A DNA stretch of 64,000 bases from Streptomyces sp. TLI_235 (GTDB lineage: Bacteria > Actinomycetota > Actinomycetes > Streptomycetales > Streptomycetaceae). Under the pieces are notes generated by a model. It made no database searches, had not been told where the DNA came from, and saw only the letters and a program-made list of their open reading frames with translations. The translations under genes were made by a program, and so were the position numbers. The stretch is taken from positions 1-64,000 of the forward strand of contig NSGV01000004.1 in assembly GCA_002300355.1 (NCBI GenBank). The letters are read 5' to 3'. Positions 41,288-50,900 of this stretch are shown piece by piece (the first letter of the stretch is position 1; the number at the start of each line of letters is the position of its first letter).

Positions 41288-41326
41288 GGCAGGGCCCCGC
41301 GGTCGACCACCCCGCGGGGCCCTGCC
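41288..41326. terminator. Bidirectional terminator
   Basis: 15-base perfect arms (GGCAGGGCCCCGCGG and complement), 9-base loop, between convergent stops at 41259 and 41350. Confidence 0.85.
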
Positions 41327-41349
41327 CGTGGCCGTCCGCCGACGAGGTG

Positions 41350-43827
41350 TCAGCCGATGGTCCAGCGCTGCAACGCCGAGCCGGTGTCCGCCTGCTGGGT
41401 CACCGCGGCGCCGTCGGCGGTGGACGCGGTGGTCAGCAGCAGGCCGCTCTTCTGCGAGGTGATCCGGTACCCGCCGGTGACGGCGGTGACCACCCAGCGC
41501 TGGTTGCCGCCGCCGGTGCAGGCCCACTGGATCACCTGGGCGCCGGCCGCGGTGGAGCCGTCCTTGACGTCCATGCAGAGGTTGGACTCGCCGTTGACGA
41601 CCTGGTAGCTGCCGTCGGACTGCTGGGTGAACACCCAGCTCTGGTTGGGCCCGCCGTTGGGCGCCCAGGTGACCAACTGGGTGCCCTGGACGGTGGAGTG
41701 GCCCGGGTCGTCCAGCGCCTTGCCGGAGGCGGTGAGAGTGTGGCTGCCGTTGAGGGCCGGGTTCACCGCCCAGCTGAAGGCGGTCGTGCCGGTGGCCGTG
41801 CCGGAGGAGGCGGTGACCGTCACCGTCGAGGAGCCGGCGGTGGTGGGCGTGCCGCTGATCAGGCCGGAGGCGCTGACGGCGAGGCCGGCGGGCAGGCCGG
41901 TCGCGGAGAAGGTGAGCGCCCTGCCCGCCGAGTCGGTGCCGGTGAGCTGCAGCGAGACCGCCGTGTTCACCTTCGTCGACTGGTTGCCGGGGTTGCCGAC
42001 CGTGACGGTCTCCGGCGCCGCGCCCGTCGCCGTCAGTGTCAGGGTCTGCTCGGCCGCGGTGCGGGCGCCGCCGACCGGGCCGCCGGCGGTGTCCGTCCAG
42101 CTCCGGACGGGCGTGGTCTCGGCGAGCCGGCCGGTGGTCGAGCTCAGCCCGAGGACCAGCCCGCTGTAGCGGTTGACCAGCTTGAAGGTGCCGGTGGCCG
42201 CCCCCGCGGTGGTGGTGCCGGGGATCACCCACCACTGCTGCCCGACCGTCGGGCCGTTCGCGGGCGCCGCGGTGGCCGTGGGCTGGGCGCCCCAGGCTCG
42301 GCCGGAGACGGCGGCGGAGTTCACCCCGAGCAGCTGGCCGGTGGAGGCGTTGGCGATCCGGTAGGAGCCGTCGCCGTCGGCCGCGAAGGTCCACGACTCC
42401 AGGGCGGAGCCGGTGGCGGAGGCTACCGAGGTGGTGGCGGAGCCGCCGGAGACCTGCGCGAGGACCCGGCCGGCGCCGTTCGCGATCCGGTAGGACCTGG
42501 ACAGGTCGACGGGCGGCCCGGCCGGCGCCGAGGAGCCGACGGTGACGTTCACGTACTGGCCGGAGGCGCCGCCCGAGCAGCCGAACGCGCAGTAGGAGCG
42601 GAAGGACCGGCCGACGACGGTGGCGTTGGTGCGGTTCGCGCCGTCGAGGAACCAGCGGTACCAGGAGGCCGTGTGGTAGCCGCCGGTGTCGCCCAGCAGG
42701 AACCACTTCTGGGTGGCGAGGTTGTCGGTGGCGTAGAACTGCTGCGGCGCGTTGCCACTCTGGTCGACCGCCTGCGGTTCGCCGATGTACAGGCCGAGGT
42801 AGGCGTTGTACGTGACGTCCATGACGAACATCGGCGAGGTCGCGGGCATCGTGCCGGCCGAGATCTGCTGCGCGGAGGTGCCGGTGTTCGCCGGGTCGTA
42901 CTCGCCCGTCGTCGGGGTGTAGCCGGTCGTGCTCGACGCGTCGACGGGCACCATGTTGCTCTCCCGGCCGCCCGCGCCCGGCTGTGTCCAGGCGCCGTCG
43001 TACCACTTCTGCCAGGAGCCGGGCGCCATCTTCGCGGAGATCGGCGCGCGGGCCACGTGTTCGTGGAAGGCCTTCCAGCCGCCGGACTTGTCGACCACGC
43101 GCGAGCCGTAGAAGACGTAGAAGTACCCCGAGGCGGTGTCGACGAACAGCCGCTGGTCGCCGTCGCCGTAGTAGTACGTCTGGTTGGGGAACTGCGCGGT
43201 GTCGCCGCGGGCGGTGCTGTACGGCGAGGTGATGACGTGGTCGCGGATCGACCAGGTCCGGCCCTGGTCGGTGGAGACCGCGTAGTCGATGGCGTCGAAG
43301 TGCAGGCCGTCCCCGAACGGCTGCGGAGTGAACTCGTTGTGCACCAGCCCGTACCAGTCGCCGGTGTCCGGGTCGACCCAGACGCCGGAGAGGTCGCAGT
43401 AGTTCCTGTGCGCGTAACTGGTGGAGCCCGCCGCGGCGGTGGCCGCGAGGCCGGTCGGGCTGTTGTTGCAGCGCCAGGTGGTGTCGTTGTTCCGGTCGTT
43501 CGCGTTGGCCGGGTTCACCGCGTTGCTGACGGCGGACGAACGGGTGGCGGTGTCGAAGTCCGTGCCGGTGAAGAAGTCCCAGTAGCGGGGGTCGCTCGCG
43601 CCGTACAGCGCGGCCGACTGCTGGAACCAGAAGGTGCCGTCCTTGTCGGTGAAGACCGCGGCCGGAGTGTCGGTCGGGTGGGTGTACGTGACCGGCGCGG
43701 AGACACCGACCGTGTAGGTGGTGCCGGCGGGCGGCGCGGCGGCGGACGGGGGAGCGGTGGCGGTCGCCGATGCCAGGGCGGCGGCGGCCAGCCCGGCGGC
43801 GAGGGCGCTGCGCAGGGGAGCGGGCAC
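41350..43827 (-). CDS. Secreted protein with beta-propeller-like N-terminus, two Ricin-type lectin regions and an Ig-like domain
   Basis: 825 residues from GTG 43827 (AAGGAG upstream). Signal peptide about 1-31. The N-terminal 420 residues look like a propeller of the glycosidase or BNR type (STDQGRTWSIRDHV, FVDTASGYFYVFYGS, YNAYLGLYIGEPQ), catalytic residues not assigned. Then a Ricin-like region about 450-590 (SYRIANGAGRVLAQVS), He_PIG about 610-695 (NPGNQSTKVNTAVSL) and a clear Ricin B lectin 700-825 (QSWVFTQQSDGSYQVVN, NLCMDVKDGS, QRWVVT). Probably acts on or sticks to polysaccharide outside the cell. Confidence 0.85.
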   Translation of the reverse strand: MPAPLRSALAAGLAAAALASATATAPPSAAAPPAGTTYTVGVSAPVTYTHPTDTPAAVFTDKDGTFWFQQSAALYGASDPRYWDFFTGTDFDTATRSSAVSNAVNPANANDRNNDTTWRCNNSPTGLAATAAAGSTSYAHRNYCDLSGVWVDPDTGDWYGLVHNEFTPQPFGDGLHFDAIDYAVSTDQGRTWSIRDHVITSPYSTARGDTAQFPNQTYYYGDGDQRLFVDTASGYFYVFYGSRVVDKSGGWKAFHEHVARAPISAKMAPGSWQKWYDGAWTQPGAGGRESNMVPVDASSTTGYTPTTGEYDPANTGTSAQQISAGTMPATSPMFVMDVTYNAYLGLYIGEPQAVDQSGNAPQQFYATDNLATQKWFLLGDTGGYHTASWYRWFLDGANRTNATVVGRSFRSYCAFGCSGGASGQYVNVTVGSSAPAGPPVDLSRSYRIANGAGRVLAQVSGGSATTSVASATGSALESWTFAADGDGSYRIANASTGQLLGVNSAAVSGRAWGAQPTATAAPANGPTVGQQWWVIPGTTTAGAATGTFKLVNRYSGLVLGLSSTTGRLAETTPVRSWTDTAGGPVGGARTAAEQTLTLTATGAAPETVTVGNPGNQSTKVNTAVSLQLTGTDSAGRALTFSATGLPAGLAVSASGLISGTPTTAGSSTVTVTASSGTATGTTAFSWAVNPALNGSHTLTASGKALDDPGHSTVQGTQLVTWAPNGGPNQSWVFTQQSDGSYQVVNGESNLCMDVKDGSTAAGAQVIQWACTGGGNQRWVVTAVTGGYRITSQKSGLLLTTASTADGAAVTQQADTGSALQRWTIG

Positions 43828-44172
43828 GAGGGCTCCTTCCGTGGCGGTGCACGGGTGGGGGAACGGCGGGTGGATCGGTGGGGGATCGGTGCGGGGCAGC
43901 GCCGGGGCTCACCCGCGGTGCTGCCGAGTGCGCGTGATGCGCGACGCTGCACGACGATCATGCGCGAAGTTGCTCGTTAAGTGCTTGTTGGAAGCAGCTT
44001 CGAGCACACCGTGGCAGCGCCCGGCGGAGGGTGTCAAGGGGTGCGCCCACGCTCCCCGCACAGCTCCCCGAAACCCGCCCCACCAGCGACAAAAGTCCAA
44101 GTCCTGCCCCACGGCTGTCCTTTGACACTGCCCCCCGACCGGGCCAGACTCCCGCCAGGGTCCGCGTCCGGC
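43828..44172. other. Intergenic stretch upstream of the Ricin-lectin gene
   Basis: 345 bases with lower GC in the middle (around GTTGCTCGTTAAGTGCTTG) where the promoter of the secreted protein probably lies. No gene seen. Confidence 0.5.
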
Positions 44173-45087
44173 TCAGCGGTAGCCGGTGGCGTCCGCGGGC
44201 AGATCCGGGTCCTGGACCTCGACGAGGTAGCGCCAGGCGTCCGGGCGGCTGCCGTCGCGATCGGTGAAGCCGTAGACCCGGGCGAGACCGCCGCTGGAGA
44301 GGGAGTGCCCGTTCCAGCGGCCCACATCGGGGTCGGCGGCCAGGGCGGCGACGGCCCGGCCGACGTAGAACGGGGTCTCGGAGATGCAGAAGTGCGGCTG
44401 GAGCTCCAGCGCGTCCCGCCAGGTCTCCTCCGTCACGTTGAAGTGGTCCAGCATGATCTCCGACCGCATCCACCCGGGCGTCAGCGCCACGGCGGTCGCG
44501 CCGCGCGGGCCCAGCTCCTTCCCGAGGGCGAAGCCCATCCGCAGGACGGAGGTCTTGGCGAGGTCGTAGAAGAACGAGACCCGGTAGGTGTCCCGGTTGT
44601 ACTCGGCGGTGCCGTCGGTGACCTCGACCACCAGGCCGCCCGGGTGCCGCAGCAGCAGGGGAAGCGCGTGGTGGCTCGTGATCGCATGCGTCTCCACCGC
44701 GAGGCGGAGCAGCCGCAGCCCCTTGTCGAGATCGTGCTCCCACACCGGGGTGTCCCAGGCGAACAGGTGCTCGCCACCCCAGATGTCGTTCACCAGGACG
44801 TCCAGCCGGCCCTGTTCGGCGTCGATGCGGTCGACCAGCGCGCGGACCTGCTCGGAAACCAGATGGTCGGTGGGAACGGCGATGCCGAGGCCGCCCGCCG
44901 CGGTCACCAGATCGGCGGTGTCCTCGATCGTCTCGGGGCGGTCGTACTCCGAGCGCCGCGCCCGCGTGCTCCGGCCGGTCACGTACACCGTCGCCCCCGC
45001 CGCGCCCAGTTCCACCGCGATCCCGCGACCGGCACCCCGGGTCGCCCCGGCGACGAGCGCGACCCTGCCCTGCAGTGCTCCGGCCAT
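44173..45087 (-). CDS. SDR family oxidoreductase
   Basis: 304 residues. Rossmann glycines as GATRGAGRG at 14-22, NADPH-type arginines in TGRSTRARRSEYDR, the NDIWGG segment in place of NNAG, and the catalytic YDLAK (Tyr-x-x-x-Lys). This longer SDR subgroup is common in actinobacteria. Substrate unknown. Confidence 0.88.
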   Translation of the reverse strand: MAGALQGRVALVAGATRGAGRGIAVELGAAGATVYVTGRSTRARRSEYDRPETIEDTADLVTAAGGLGIAVPTDHLVSEQVRALVDRIDAEQGRLDVLVNDIWGGEHLFAWDTPVWEHDLDKGLRLLRLAVETHAITSHHALPLLLRHPGGLVVEVTDGTAEYNRDTYRVSFFYDLAKTSVLRMGFALGKELGPRGATAVALTPGWMRSEIMLDHFNVTEETWRDALELQPHFCISETPFYVGRAVAALAADPDVGRWNGHSLSSGGLARVYGFTDRDGSRPDAWRYLVEVQDPDLPADATGYR

Positions 45088-45471
45088 GCCCGGAGTCTAC
45101 GGAGCGGTCGCCCGGGTGTCCCGTGCGCCGCGCGTGGGCGGTCGCGGTTCAGCTGCGCGGCGCGAGGGGCTCATGGCAGTCGCAGGTGCGCCGACTGACG
45201 ATCCGTCCGTGGGCGGCGGGTGGGGCGTGCCCGGACCCGTGCCCGGACCCGGCAAGCCGGCCCGCCGGAACGGCGTTGCCCCGCTCGCGGGCGGACGCTA
45301 CTGTCGGTCGGGTGACTGCCGGGTCGGCCATGGGCCACACACGAGACGGGCACCCGGCCTCGGCTTGAGCACGAGGCGGGGCAGGGCCCCGCCGTTCTCT
45401 CCACGTCCTCGCTGCAAGCGCCCTCCGCGGCGCACCGCCGCCGCGGCCCCACGACCCGGAGAGAACCCACC
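45088..45471. other. Intergenic stretch, no supported gene
   Basis: 384 bases between two divergent genes (SDR and VOC). I see no palindrome longer than chance and no convincing short gene. Confidence 0.45.
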
Positions 45472-45876
45472 ATGACCGACGAGCACACCACCAGCACCGT
45501 GCAGCTCAACCACACCGCCGTCTACGCCCGCGACCGGCGGGCGTCCGCCGAATTCCTCGCCGGCATCCTCGGACTGGAGGTCGGCAGGCCGTTCGGCCCC
45601 TTCCTGCCCGTCGACCTCGGCAACGGCGTCACCCTCGACTACTACGAGAAGCGCGACGAGCCGATCCAGTCCCAGCACTACGCCTTCCTCGTCCCCGACG
45701 AGGAGTTCGACGGCATGATCGCCCGGTTGGAGGCCGCCGGCACCACCTACTACGCCGACCCGAACCACACCGACCCCGGCCGCACCAACGACTGGTTCGG
45801 TGGGCGCGGCGCCTACTTCGAGGACCCGGACGGCCACAACATGGAGATCATGACCCGGCCGTACGTCCGGCCCTGA
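45472..45876 (+). CDS. VOC (glyoxalase/bleomycin resistance-type) protein
   Basis: 134 residues with two beta-alpha-beta-beta-beta halves: LNHTAVYARDRRASAEFLAG, LGLEVGRPFGPF, and FEDPDGHNMEIMTRP. Metal ligands may be His at about 14, His near 67 and Glu near 127 of NMEIM. Could be a dioxygenase, lyase or drug-binding protein. ATG 45472 after GGAGAG. Confidence 0.85.
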   Translation: MTDEHTTSTVQLNHTAVYARDRRASAEFLAGILGLEVGRPFGPFLPVDLGNGVTLDYYEKRDEPIQSQHYAFLVPDEEFDGMIARLEAAGTTYYADPNHTDPGRTNDWFGGRGAYFEDPDGHNMEIMTRPYVRP

Positions 45877-45917
45877 TCGTCCCGGTAGACCTGTCAGGCA
45901 CCCCCGACCGGCCGCTC

Positions 45918-46170
45918 TCAGTACCGCTGGTACGGCGAGGCCGAGAGGTCGGCGGCGCCGACCACCGCGATGAGTTCGAGCGGGAACTCCGTGTCGGCCT
46001 GGCCGACGGTGAGCGCGAGCCACCGGCCGGACTCCGGAAGCGGCCACACCTGCATGCTGCACGCCAGCATCGAGAGCGAGTCGAGCGGTTCCGGCACCTC
46101 GACACCGTCGAAGCCGGCCTGCAGACACGCCCACAGGTCAACGGTGTCCGGACCCGCCCCCCAGCGGGCG
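45918..46170 (-). pseudogene. Hypothetical protein, start lost at fusion with methyltransferase end
   Basis: An open frame without a usable start codon reads EGFASLSAALTARWG, DTVDLWACLQAGFDGVEVPEP, VWPLPESGRWLALTVGQAD and ends LSASPYQRY at TGA 45918. The pattern resembles a common small streptomycete protein of unknown role in which only the first few residues are missing. It joins directly to the 3' end of the methyltransferase gene. Confidence 0.45.
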
Positions 46171-46171
46171 G

Positions 46172-47005
46172 TCAGGGCCGCGGAGAGCGAGGCGAAGCCT
46201 TCTCGGCGCGGATCGAGTAGGTGAGGGGAACGCGCGGAGCGCCCGCAGGATGCCGGTAGACGTCGCCGTCGTGGCGCTCAAGCGACTGGCGTTGGAGGTA
46301 GAAGGTGTGGTCGTGCTCGTGGAGGAACCGGATCCGTAGCCCGGCTCCGGCGATCGCCGAGACAACGGTCGACAGACTGTGCCGCCACTCGACGGTGTCG
46401 TTGTTCTCGGTCGTTGCCGCCTCGTCGGCGTAGGTGCCGGGGCCTCCCGAGGCTTCCGGACCTTCATCGAAGTAGTCGTGCGTGACCGTGCTTCCGGTCT
46501 CGTCGTCGAGGACGAAGCTGAAGGGATGGAACTCGGCAAGGTACAGGAACCCGGCGGGAGCGAGGAGTTCAGCGACCACCGACGCCCAGCGGCTGATGTC
46601 GGGAAGCCAGTTCAGTGCCCCGAAGCTGGCGTAGACGATGTCGAAGGTCTCTCCCCCGACCGCCGAGGCCGCGTCGTAGACGTCCGCGGTCAGGAAGCGT
46701 GCGTCCATGCCGAGTTCGGTTGCGAGTCGTGAAGCCGCTTCGATCGCGGGTGGAGAGAAGTCCAGCCCGGTGACCTGTGCTCCTCGGGCCGCCCACGACA
46801 GCGTGTCCCGGCCGAAGTGGCACTGCAGATGGATCAGACGCTTGCCCCTGACATCCCCCACCTCGGCAGTCTCGAAGTCCTTCAGCGAATCGGGCCGGGC
46901 GCGGAACTCCTCGATGTCGTAGAGGGCTGCGCCCAGATGAATGGGCACCCGCTCGTCCCAGTACGCCTTGTTCAACTCCCGCCAGCGCCCTGCCAGGTCA
47001 CCCAT
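46172..47005 (-). CDS. SAM-dependent methyltransferase
   Basis: 277 residues. Class I fold: motif I as LIHLQCHFGRDTLSWAARGA, motif II as GLDFSPPAIEAA, then FDIVYASFGALNWLPD and LLAPAGFLYLAEFHPF. Substrate unknown. The family normally ends near YSIRAEK; here seven more residues (SPRSPRP) follow and run into the next gene, which hints at a small deletion that removed the native stop. Confidence 0.85.
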   Translation of the reverse strand: MGDLAGRWRELNKAYWDERVPIHLGAALYDIEEFRARPDSLKDFETAEVGDVRGKRLIHLQCHFGRDTLSWAARGAQVTGLDFSPPAIEAASRLATELGMDARFLTADVYDAASAVGGETFDIVYASFGALNWLPDISRWASVVAELLAPAGFLYLAEFHPFSFVLDDETGSTVTHDYFDEGPEASGGPGTYADEAATTENNDTVEWRHSLSTVVSAIAGAGLRIRFLHEHDHTFYLQRQSLERHDGDVYRHPAGAPRVPLTYSIRAEKASPRSPRP

Positions 47006-47344
47006 GAATCGGGACGATACACGGCGGCGGGCTGGCCTACTACGCTGTCGGACTCGCCAACCAGTCGGTGGCCACCAGCGGCTCGAACGGCTCTCGAAAC
47101 CGACCGGATGCACGTGCAGGGACGGCACTGCCAACGCACGGTTGATCGCGCCGGCACCGCCCGCGTTCTGACGTGTGACAGCGGTGGTTCTGCCGGCCAC
47201 GGGCGACCCAAGAGATGTTTTCCGGCAGATCCGCGGCATCCTGCCGCCGGCTCCCGATGCTGGACAGGACAGGGTGCGACAGGCTCGACAGCGTGCGACA
47301 GGCCCGACAGGGTCCGGCACGTTCGGCCGGGAGGAGCGGGCACG
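47006..47344. other. Intergenic stretch with a 19-base direct repeat
   Basis: 339 bases. Two adjacent 19-base units at 47274-47292 and 47293-47311 (GTGCGACAGGCTCGACAGC and a copy with two changes), about 35-70 bases before the decarboxylase start. This looks like a regulator site or an expanded promoter. Nothing else seen. Confidence 0.5.
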
Positions 47345-48715
47345 GTGGAGAGCACACACGAGCACGAAGGGCTTCGCCGGATCGACGCCCATCGGCGCGA
47401 CCGCGTCGTCCGGGCGGCGGCAGCGGCCGGGCTGGTGGGGGAGCGGCACGTGGCGGCGGGCTTCCTGGACGTCGACGGGGTGCGCCGGACGGTCGCCGAC
47501 CTGCACGCCGCATTCGGCCCGGACGTCCCGGTGCTGCACACCTTCGCCGTCAAGGCGGCCGCCCTGGTGCCGGTGCTGCGGCTGGTCGCCGACGCCGGGA
47601 TGGGCTGCGAGGTGGCGAGCCCCGGCGAACTGGCGCTCGCCCGGGCCGCGGGCATCCCGGCCCACCGGATCGTCCTGGACTCCCCGGCCAAGACCGATGC
47701 CGAACTCGCCGAGGCCCTCGGCCTGGGCGTGGCCGTCAACGCGGACAACCTCCAGGAGCTGGAGCGGACCGCCGCCCTGCTCGCCGTCCACCGCAGCGCC
47801 TCCGTCCTGGGCCTGCGGGTCAACCCGCAGGTGGGGGCGGGCACGATCGGCGCGATGAGCACCGCCTCCGAGCACTCCAAGTTCGGTGTGCCGTTGCGCG
47901 ACCCGGGCGCCCGCGAGCGCGTCCTGGATGCCTTCGACCGGTACCCCTGGCTCACCCGGCTGCACGTCCACGTCGGTTCGCAGGGCTGCTGGCCCGACCT
48001 GATCGCGGCCGGCGTCCGCGCCACCTGGGAGCTCGCCGAGGAGGTCAACCGCCGGGCGGGCCGCCGTCAGGTCACCTCCGTCGACCTCGGCGGCGGACTG
48101 CCCGTCAACTTCGACGACGACGAGGTCCGCCCGACCCACGCCGAGTACGCCGCACACCTGCGGGCCGCCGTCCCCGGCCTGTTCGGCGGCGACTACTCGC
48201 TGGTCACCGAGTTCGGCCGGTCCGTCGTCGCCAAGCACGGCTTCACCGCCGCCCGCGTCGAGTACACCAAGGAGGTCGGCGGCCGCCGGATCGCCCTCAC
48301 CCACGCCGGCGCCCACCTCGCCACCCGCACGGTGTTCATGCCCGACGCCTGGCCGCTGCGGGTCGGCGTGCACCACCCGGACGGGACACCGCGCCGGGGC
48401 CCCGAGGAGGTGCAGGACGTCGCCGGGCCGTGCTGCTTCGCCGGCGACCTGGTCGCCCGCGGCCGCGCCCTGCCGCGGATCGAGCCCGGCGACCTGGTCG
48501 TCCTGCACGACACCGGCGGCTACTACACCTCCGCCCCCTGGGCCTACAACAGCATCGCCAGGCCGGCCGTGCACGGCTTCACGACGGCCGGCGGCCAGGT
48601 CCGGTTCGCCACCGTCCGGACCGAGCAGACGCTCGCCGAGATCGCCGCCGAGGCGGGCGGCGCCCACGCCGACACGCTGACTTCACTTGCCCGCGGCGGC
48701 CCGGGCGGCCGGTGA
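47345..48715 (+). CDS. PLP-dependent decarboxylase, LysA/ornithine decarboxylase fold type III
   Basis: 456 residues from GTG 47345 (GGGAGGAGC upstream). PLP lysine Lys70 in HTFAVKA, GCEVASPGEL, HVHVGSQGCW, DLGGGLPVNF, a phosphate-binding EFGRSVV (usually EPGR), a CCFAGD catalytic cysteine region and TGGYYTS near the end. This resembles diaminopimelate decarboxylase-like enzymes but differs in several motifs, so the amino acid substrate is open. Confidence 0.85.
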   Translation: MESTHEHEGLRRIDAHRRDRVVRAAAAAGLVGERHVAAGFLDVDGVRRTVADLHAAFGPDVPVLHTFAVKAAALVPVLRLVADAGMGCEVASPGELALARAAGIPAHRIVLDSPAKTDAELAEALGLGVAVNADNLQELERTAALLAVHRSASVLGLRVNPQVGAGTIGAMSTASEHSKFGVPLRDPGARERVLDAFDRYPWLTRLHVHVGSQGCWPDLIAAGVRATWELAEEVNRRAGRRQVTSVDLGGGLPVNFDDDEVRPTHAEYAAHLRAAVPGLFGGDYSLVTEFGRSVVAKHGFTAARVEYTKEVGGRRIALTHAGAHLATRTVFMPDAWPLRVGVHHPDGTPRRGPEEVQDVAGPCCFAGDLVARGRALPRIEPGDLVVLHDTGGYYTSAPWAYNSIARPAVHGFTTAGGQVRFATVRTEQTLAEIAAEAGGAHADTLTSLARGGPGGR

Positions 48716-48777
48716 GCGCGCTCGGCACCGGGATCCGCCCGGGCGCCGTGCTGCGTCGCCCGGGCCGTCGGGCCCGG

Positions 48778-49269
48778 TTACTCGTCCTCGGCGAAGGTCT
48801 CCCGCAGCGCGGCCTCCTGCTCCGCGGACAGGTTCGTCTGGATGAGCTCGGCGTGCCGGCCCTCGAACGCGGGCGCCACCTTGTCGAGCACGGCGTGCGA
48901 GCTCAGCAGGAACAGCGCCGAGGTGCCGGGCGTGACCCGCTCGCGCACCTGCTCGATGAACTCGTCGTCGATCCCGACATGGGTGAAGTGCCCGGCGACC
49001 GCACCGGCCGCCGCACCCATCGCCATGCCGAGGATGGGGACGAAGAAGATCATGCCGAGCAGCAGGCCCCAGAAGGTGCCGCCCAGCGCTCCCATGCCCG
49101 TCAGGTTGCTCAACTGCTTGGTCCTGGGCTTCTTCGCCCCCGCCGGCCAGCTCACCACCGCCCCGTCCCGTACGGTGATCAGCTCCTGGCGCTGCAGGTC
49201 CTGCAGCGTCTCCAGCGCCTCATGCGCCCCCTCCGCAGTAGGGAAGCGCCACACGGTCAGGCTTGCCAT
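48778..49269 (-). CDS. DUF1269 family membrane-associated protein
   Basis: 163 residues. ASLTVWRFPTAEGAHEALET at the start, then a glycine-rich hydrophobic hairpin (GALGGTFWGLLLGMIFFVPI, GMAMGAAAGAVAGHF) and ALFLLSSHAVLDKVAPAF. Typical of DUF1269, role unknown, often stress-linked. ATG 49269. Confidence 0.85.
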   Translation of the reverse strand: MASLTVWRFPTAEGAHEALETLQDLQRQELITVRDGAVVSWPAGAKKPRTKQLSNLTGMGALGGTFWGLLLGMIFFVPILGMAMGAAAGAVAGHFTHVGIDDEFIEQVRERVTPGTSALFLLSSHAVLDKVAPAFEGRHAELIQTNLSAEQEAALRETFAEDE

Positions 49270-49465
49270 CACCGGCTCCGATCTCGACGGACACACCTCG
49301 CCCCGATCGTCGTCGCCGACCGCGCCGGCCACCACACACACCGTCCGGAGGAGTGAGTGTCGGCGTGTCGGTGCACCTCGGGGCCGTGAACCGGGGAGGA
49401 CTCGGAGCGAGGATCGGCAGGGGCCGGTCGGCGCGAAGGTCCGACCGGGCGGAATCGAGGCGACG

Positions 49466-49894
49466 ATGGCGAACGCACTGAACGGCCGGCGCGACACCGG
49501 CAAGGCGTCGAGCGGCGTGGTGGCCGTCGCGGCCGTCCTGCTGCTGCTCGCCGGCGTGCTCAACCTGCTGCGCGGGATCATGTCCATCGCCGGGGACGAC
49601 GTCTTCGTCGGCGTCCCGCACTACACCTTTCGGTTCTCGCTGACCAGCTGGGGCTGGATCGACCTCGTGCTCGGTGTGCTCGCGATCGTCACCGGTGTCT
49701 TCCTCTTCCGCCTCGCCCTCTGGGCCCGGATCGTCGGCGTGGTCGTCGCCGCCCTGCTGATCCTCGCCAACTTCCTCTCCGTCCCGTACTACCCGGTGTG
49801 GTCCCTGGTCGTGATCGCCGCCTGCAACGTCGTCATCTGGGGCATCTGCACCGTCCCCCACCACACCGACCGAGCCTCTCCGGGCGGTGCCTGA
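49466..49894 (+). CDS. DUF7144-like four-helix membrane protein
   Basis: 142 residues with four hydrophobic helices (VVAVAAVLLLLAGVLNLL, DLVLGVLAIVTGVFLF, IVGVVVAALLILANFL, LVVIAACNVVIWGI). Common in Streptomyces; function unknown. ATG 49466 in a GAGGCGACG context. Confidence 0.75.
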   Translation: MANALNGRRDTGKASSGVVAVAAVLLLLAGVLNLLRGIMSIAGDDVFVGVPHYTFRFSLTSWGWIDLVLGVLAIVTGVFLFRLALWARIVGVVVAALLILANFLSVPYYPVWSLVVIAACNVVIWGICTVPHHTDRASPGGA

Positions 49895-49954
49895 CGGTGC
49901 CTCAGGAGTGCGGCGTTACACTCCTCGCGGCACGGCACATCGAGAGGGGGCTCC

Positions 49955-50713
49955 ATGTGCGACGGAACGGCTTCGGCGCGGTGGATCAGCCTGGGGGAGG
50001 GAGAGGGCCCGGACGGGTACCTCGCCCTGCCCGAGGGGCGCACCGCACGTGGATCGGTGGTGGTCGCCGGTGAGTTCTTCGGCGTCACCGCCCACCTGCG
50101 GGGCATCTGCGAACGGCTGGCCGCGGAGGGCTATGCCGCGCTCGCGCCCGACTTCTACTGGCGCCACGCACCGCGCGGCGACTTCGGGTACGACGAGGAG
50201 GGCCGGGCCGCGGGGCGCCGGCAGATGACCGCGCTGCGCCGCGAGGAGGTCCTCGCCGACGTCGCCTCGGCCCGCGCCGCGGTCCGGGAGTTCGGCGGCG
50301 GGGGCGGCACCGCGGCCCTCGGCTTCAGCCTGGGCGGGCACATCGCCGTCCTCGGCGCCACCGCCGTCCCGTTCGACCTCGTCGTCAGCTACTACGGCGG
50401 CTGGCTGCTCGACGGCGGTATTCCGCTGGCCGACCCGGAGCCGCCGGTCGCCCGCAGCTCGGCGATCGCCGCGCACACCGGCTTCCTGCTCGGCTTCTTC
50501 GGTGCCGACGACTTCGTGATGTCCCTCGACGAGTGGCACCGGGTCGGCGAACACCTCCACGCCGCGGGCGTGCCGCACGAGCAGGTCACCTACCCGGGCG
50601 TCGGCCACGGCTTCTTCAACGACGAGCGGCCCGACACCTACGACGAGAAGGCCGCCACCGACGCCTGGCAGCGCACCCTCGCCGCCCTGTCCCGCCACCT
50701 CCGCCACAGCTAG
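49955..50713 (+). CDS. Dienelactone hydrolase family protein
   Basis: 252 residues, alpha/beta hydrolase. EFFGVTAHLRGICERLAAEG, APDFYW, nucleophile elbow GFSLGGH, then GADDFVMS with the Asp and GVGHGFFND with the His. Classical dienelactone hydrolase has Cys in the elbow; here it is Ser, so it is more likely a general esterase. ATG 49955 after GAGAGGGGG. Confidence 0.88.
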   Translation: MCDGTASARWISLGEGEGPDGYLALPEGRTARGSVVVAGEFFGVTAHLRGICERLAAEGYAALAPDFYWRHAPRGDFGYDEEGRAAGRRQMTALRREEVLADVASARAAVREFGGGGGTAALGFSLGGHIAVLGATAVPFDLVVSYYGGWLLDGGIPLADPEPPVARSSAIAAHTGFLLGFFGADDFVMSLDEWHRVGEHLHAAGVPHEQVTYPGVGHGFFNDERPDTYDEKAATDAWQRTLAALSRHLRHS

Positions 50714-50774
50714 CCTGGCCCGCGCCGCCGGCGTCACCCGGTCGGAGGCCCTTGCCCCCGGCCGGGGGCCGGCG

Positions 50775-50855
50775 TCAGCGTGCCACGGTGAAGCGGGTGC
50801 GGTGGTGGCGGGGGTGTTCGGCCTCGTCGAGGAGGGCCACGGCGAGGTCCTCCAC
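50775..50855 (-). pseudogene. NmrA-like NAD(P)-binding protein, C-terminal piece
   Basis: Reads VEDLAVALLDEAEHPRHH then RTRFTVAR and stop at 50775. This is the normal tail of NAD(P)H-binding epimerase-like proteins. The rest of the gene lies at 55615-56170 beyond the inserted block. Joining 55615 to 50855 gives VSTIS-VEDLA in frame. Confidence 0.85.
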
Positions 50856-50900
50856 CCCTGGTCTTGCAGGGTATCCCCGGCTTCAGCCGGGGAGGGAATG

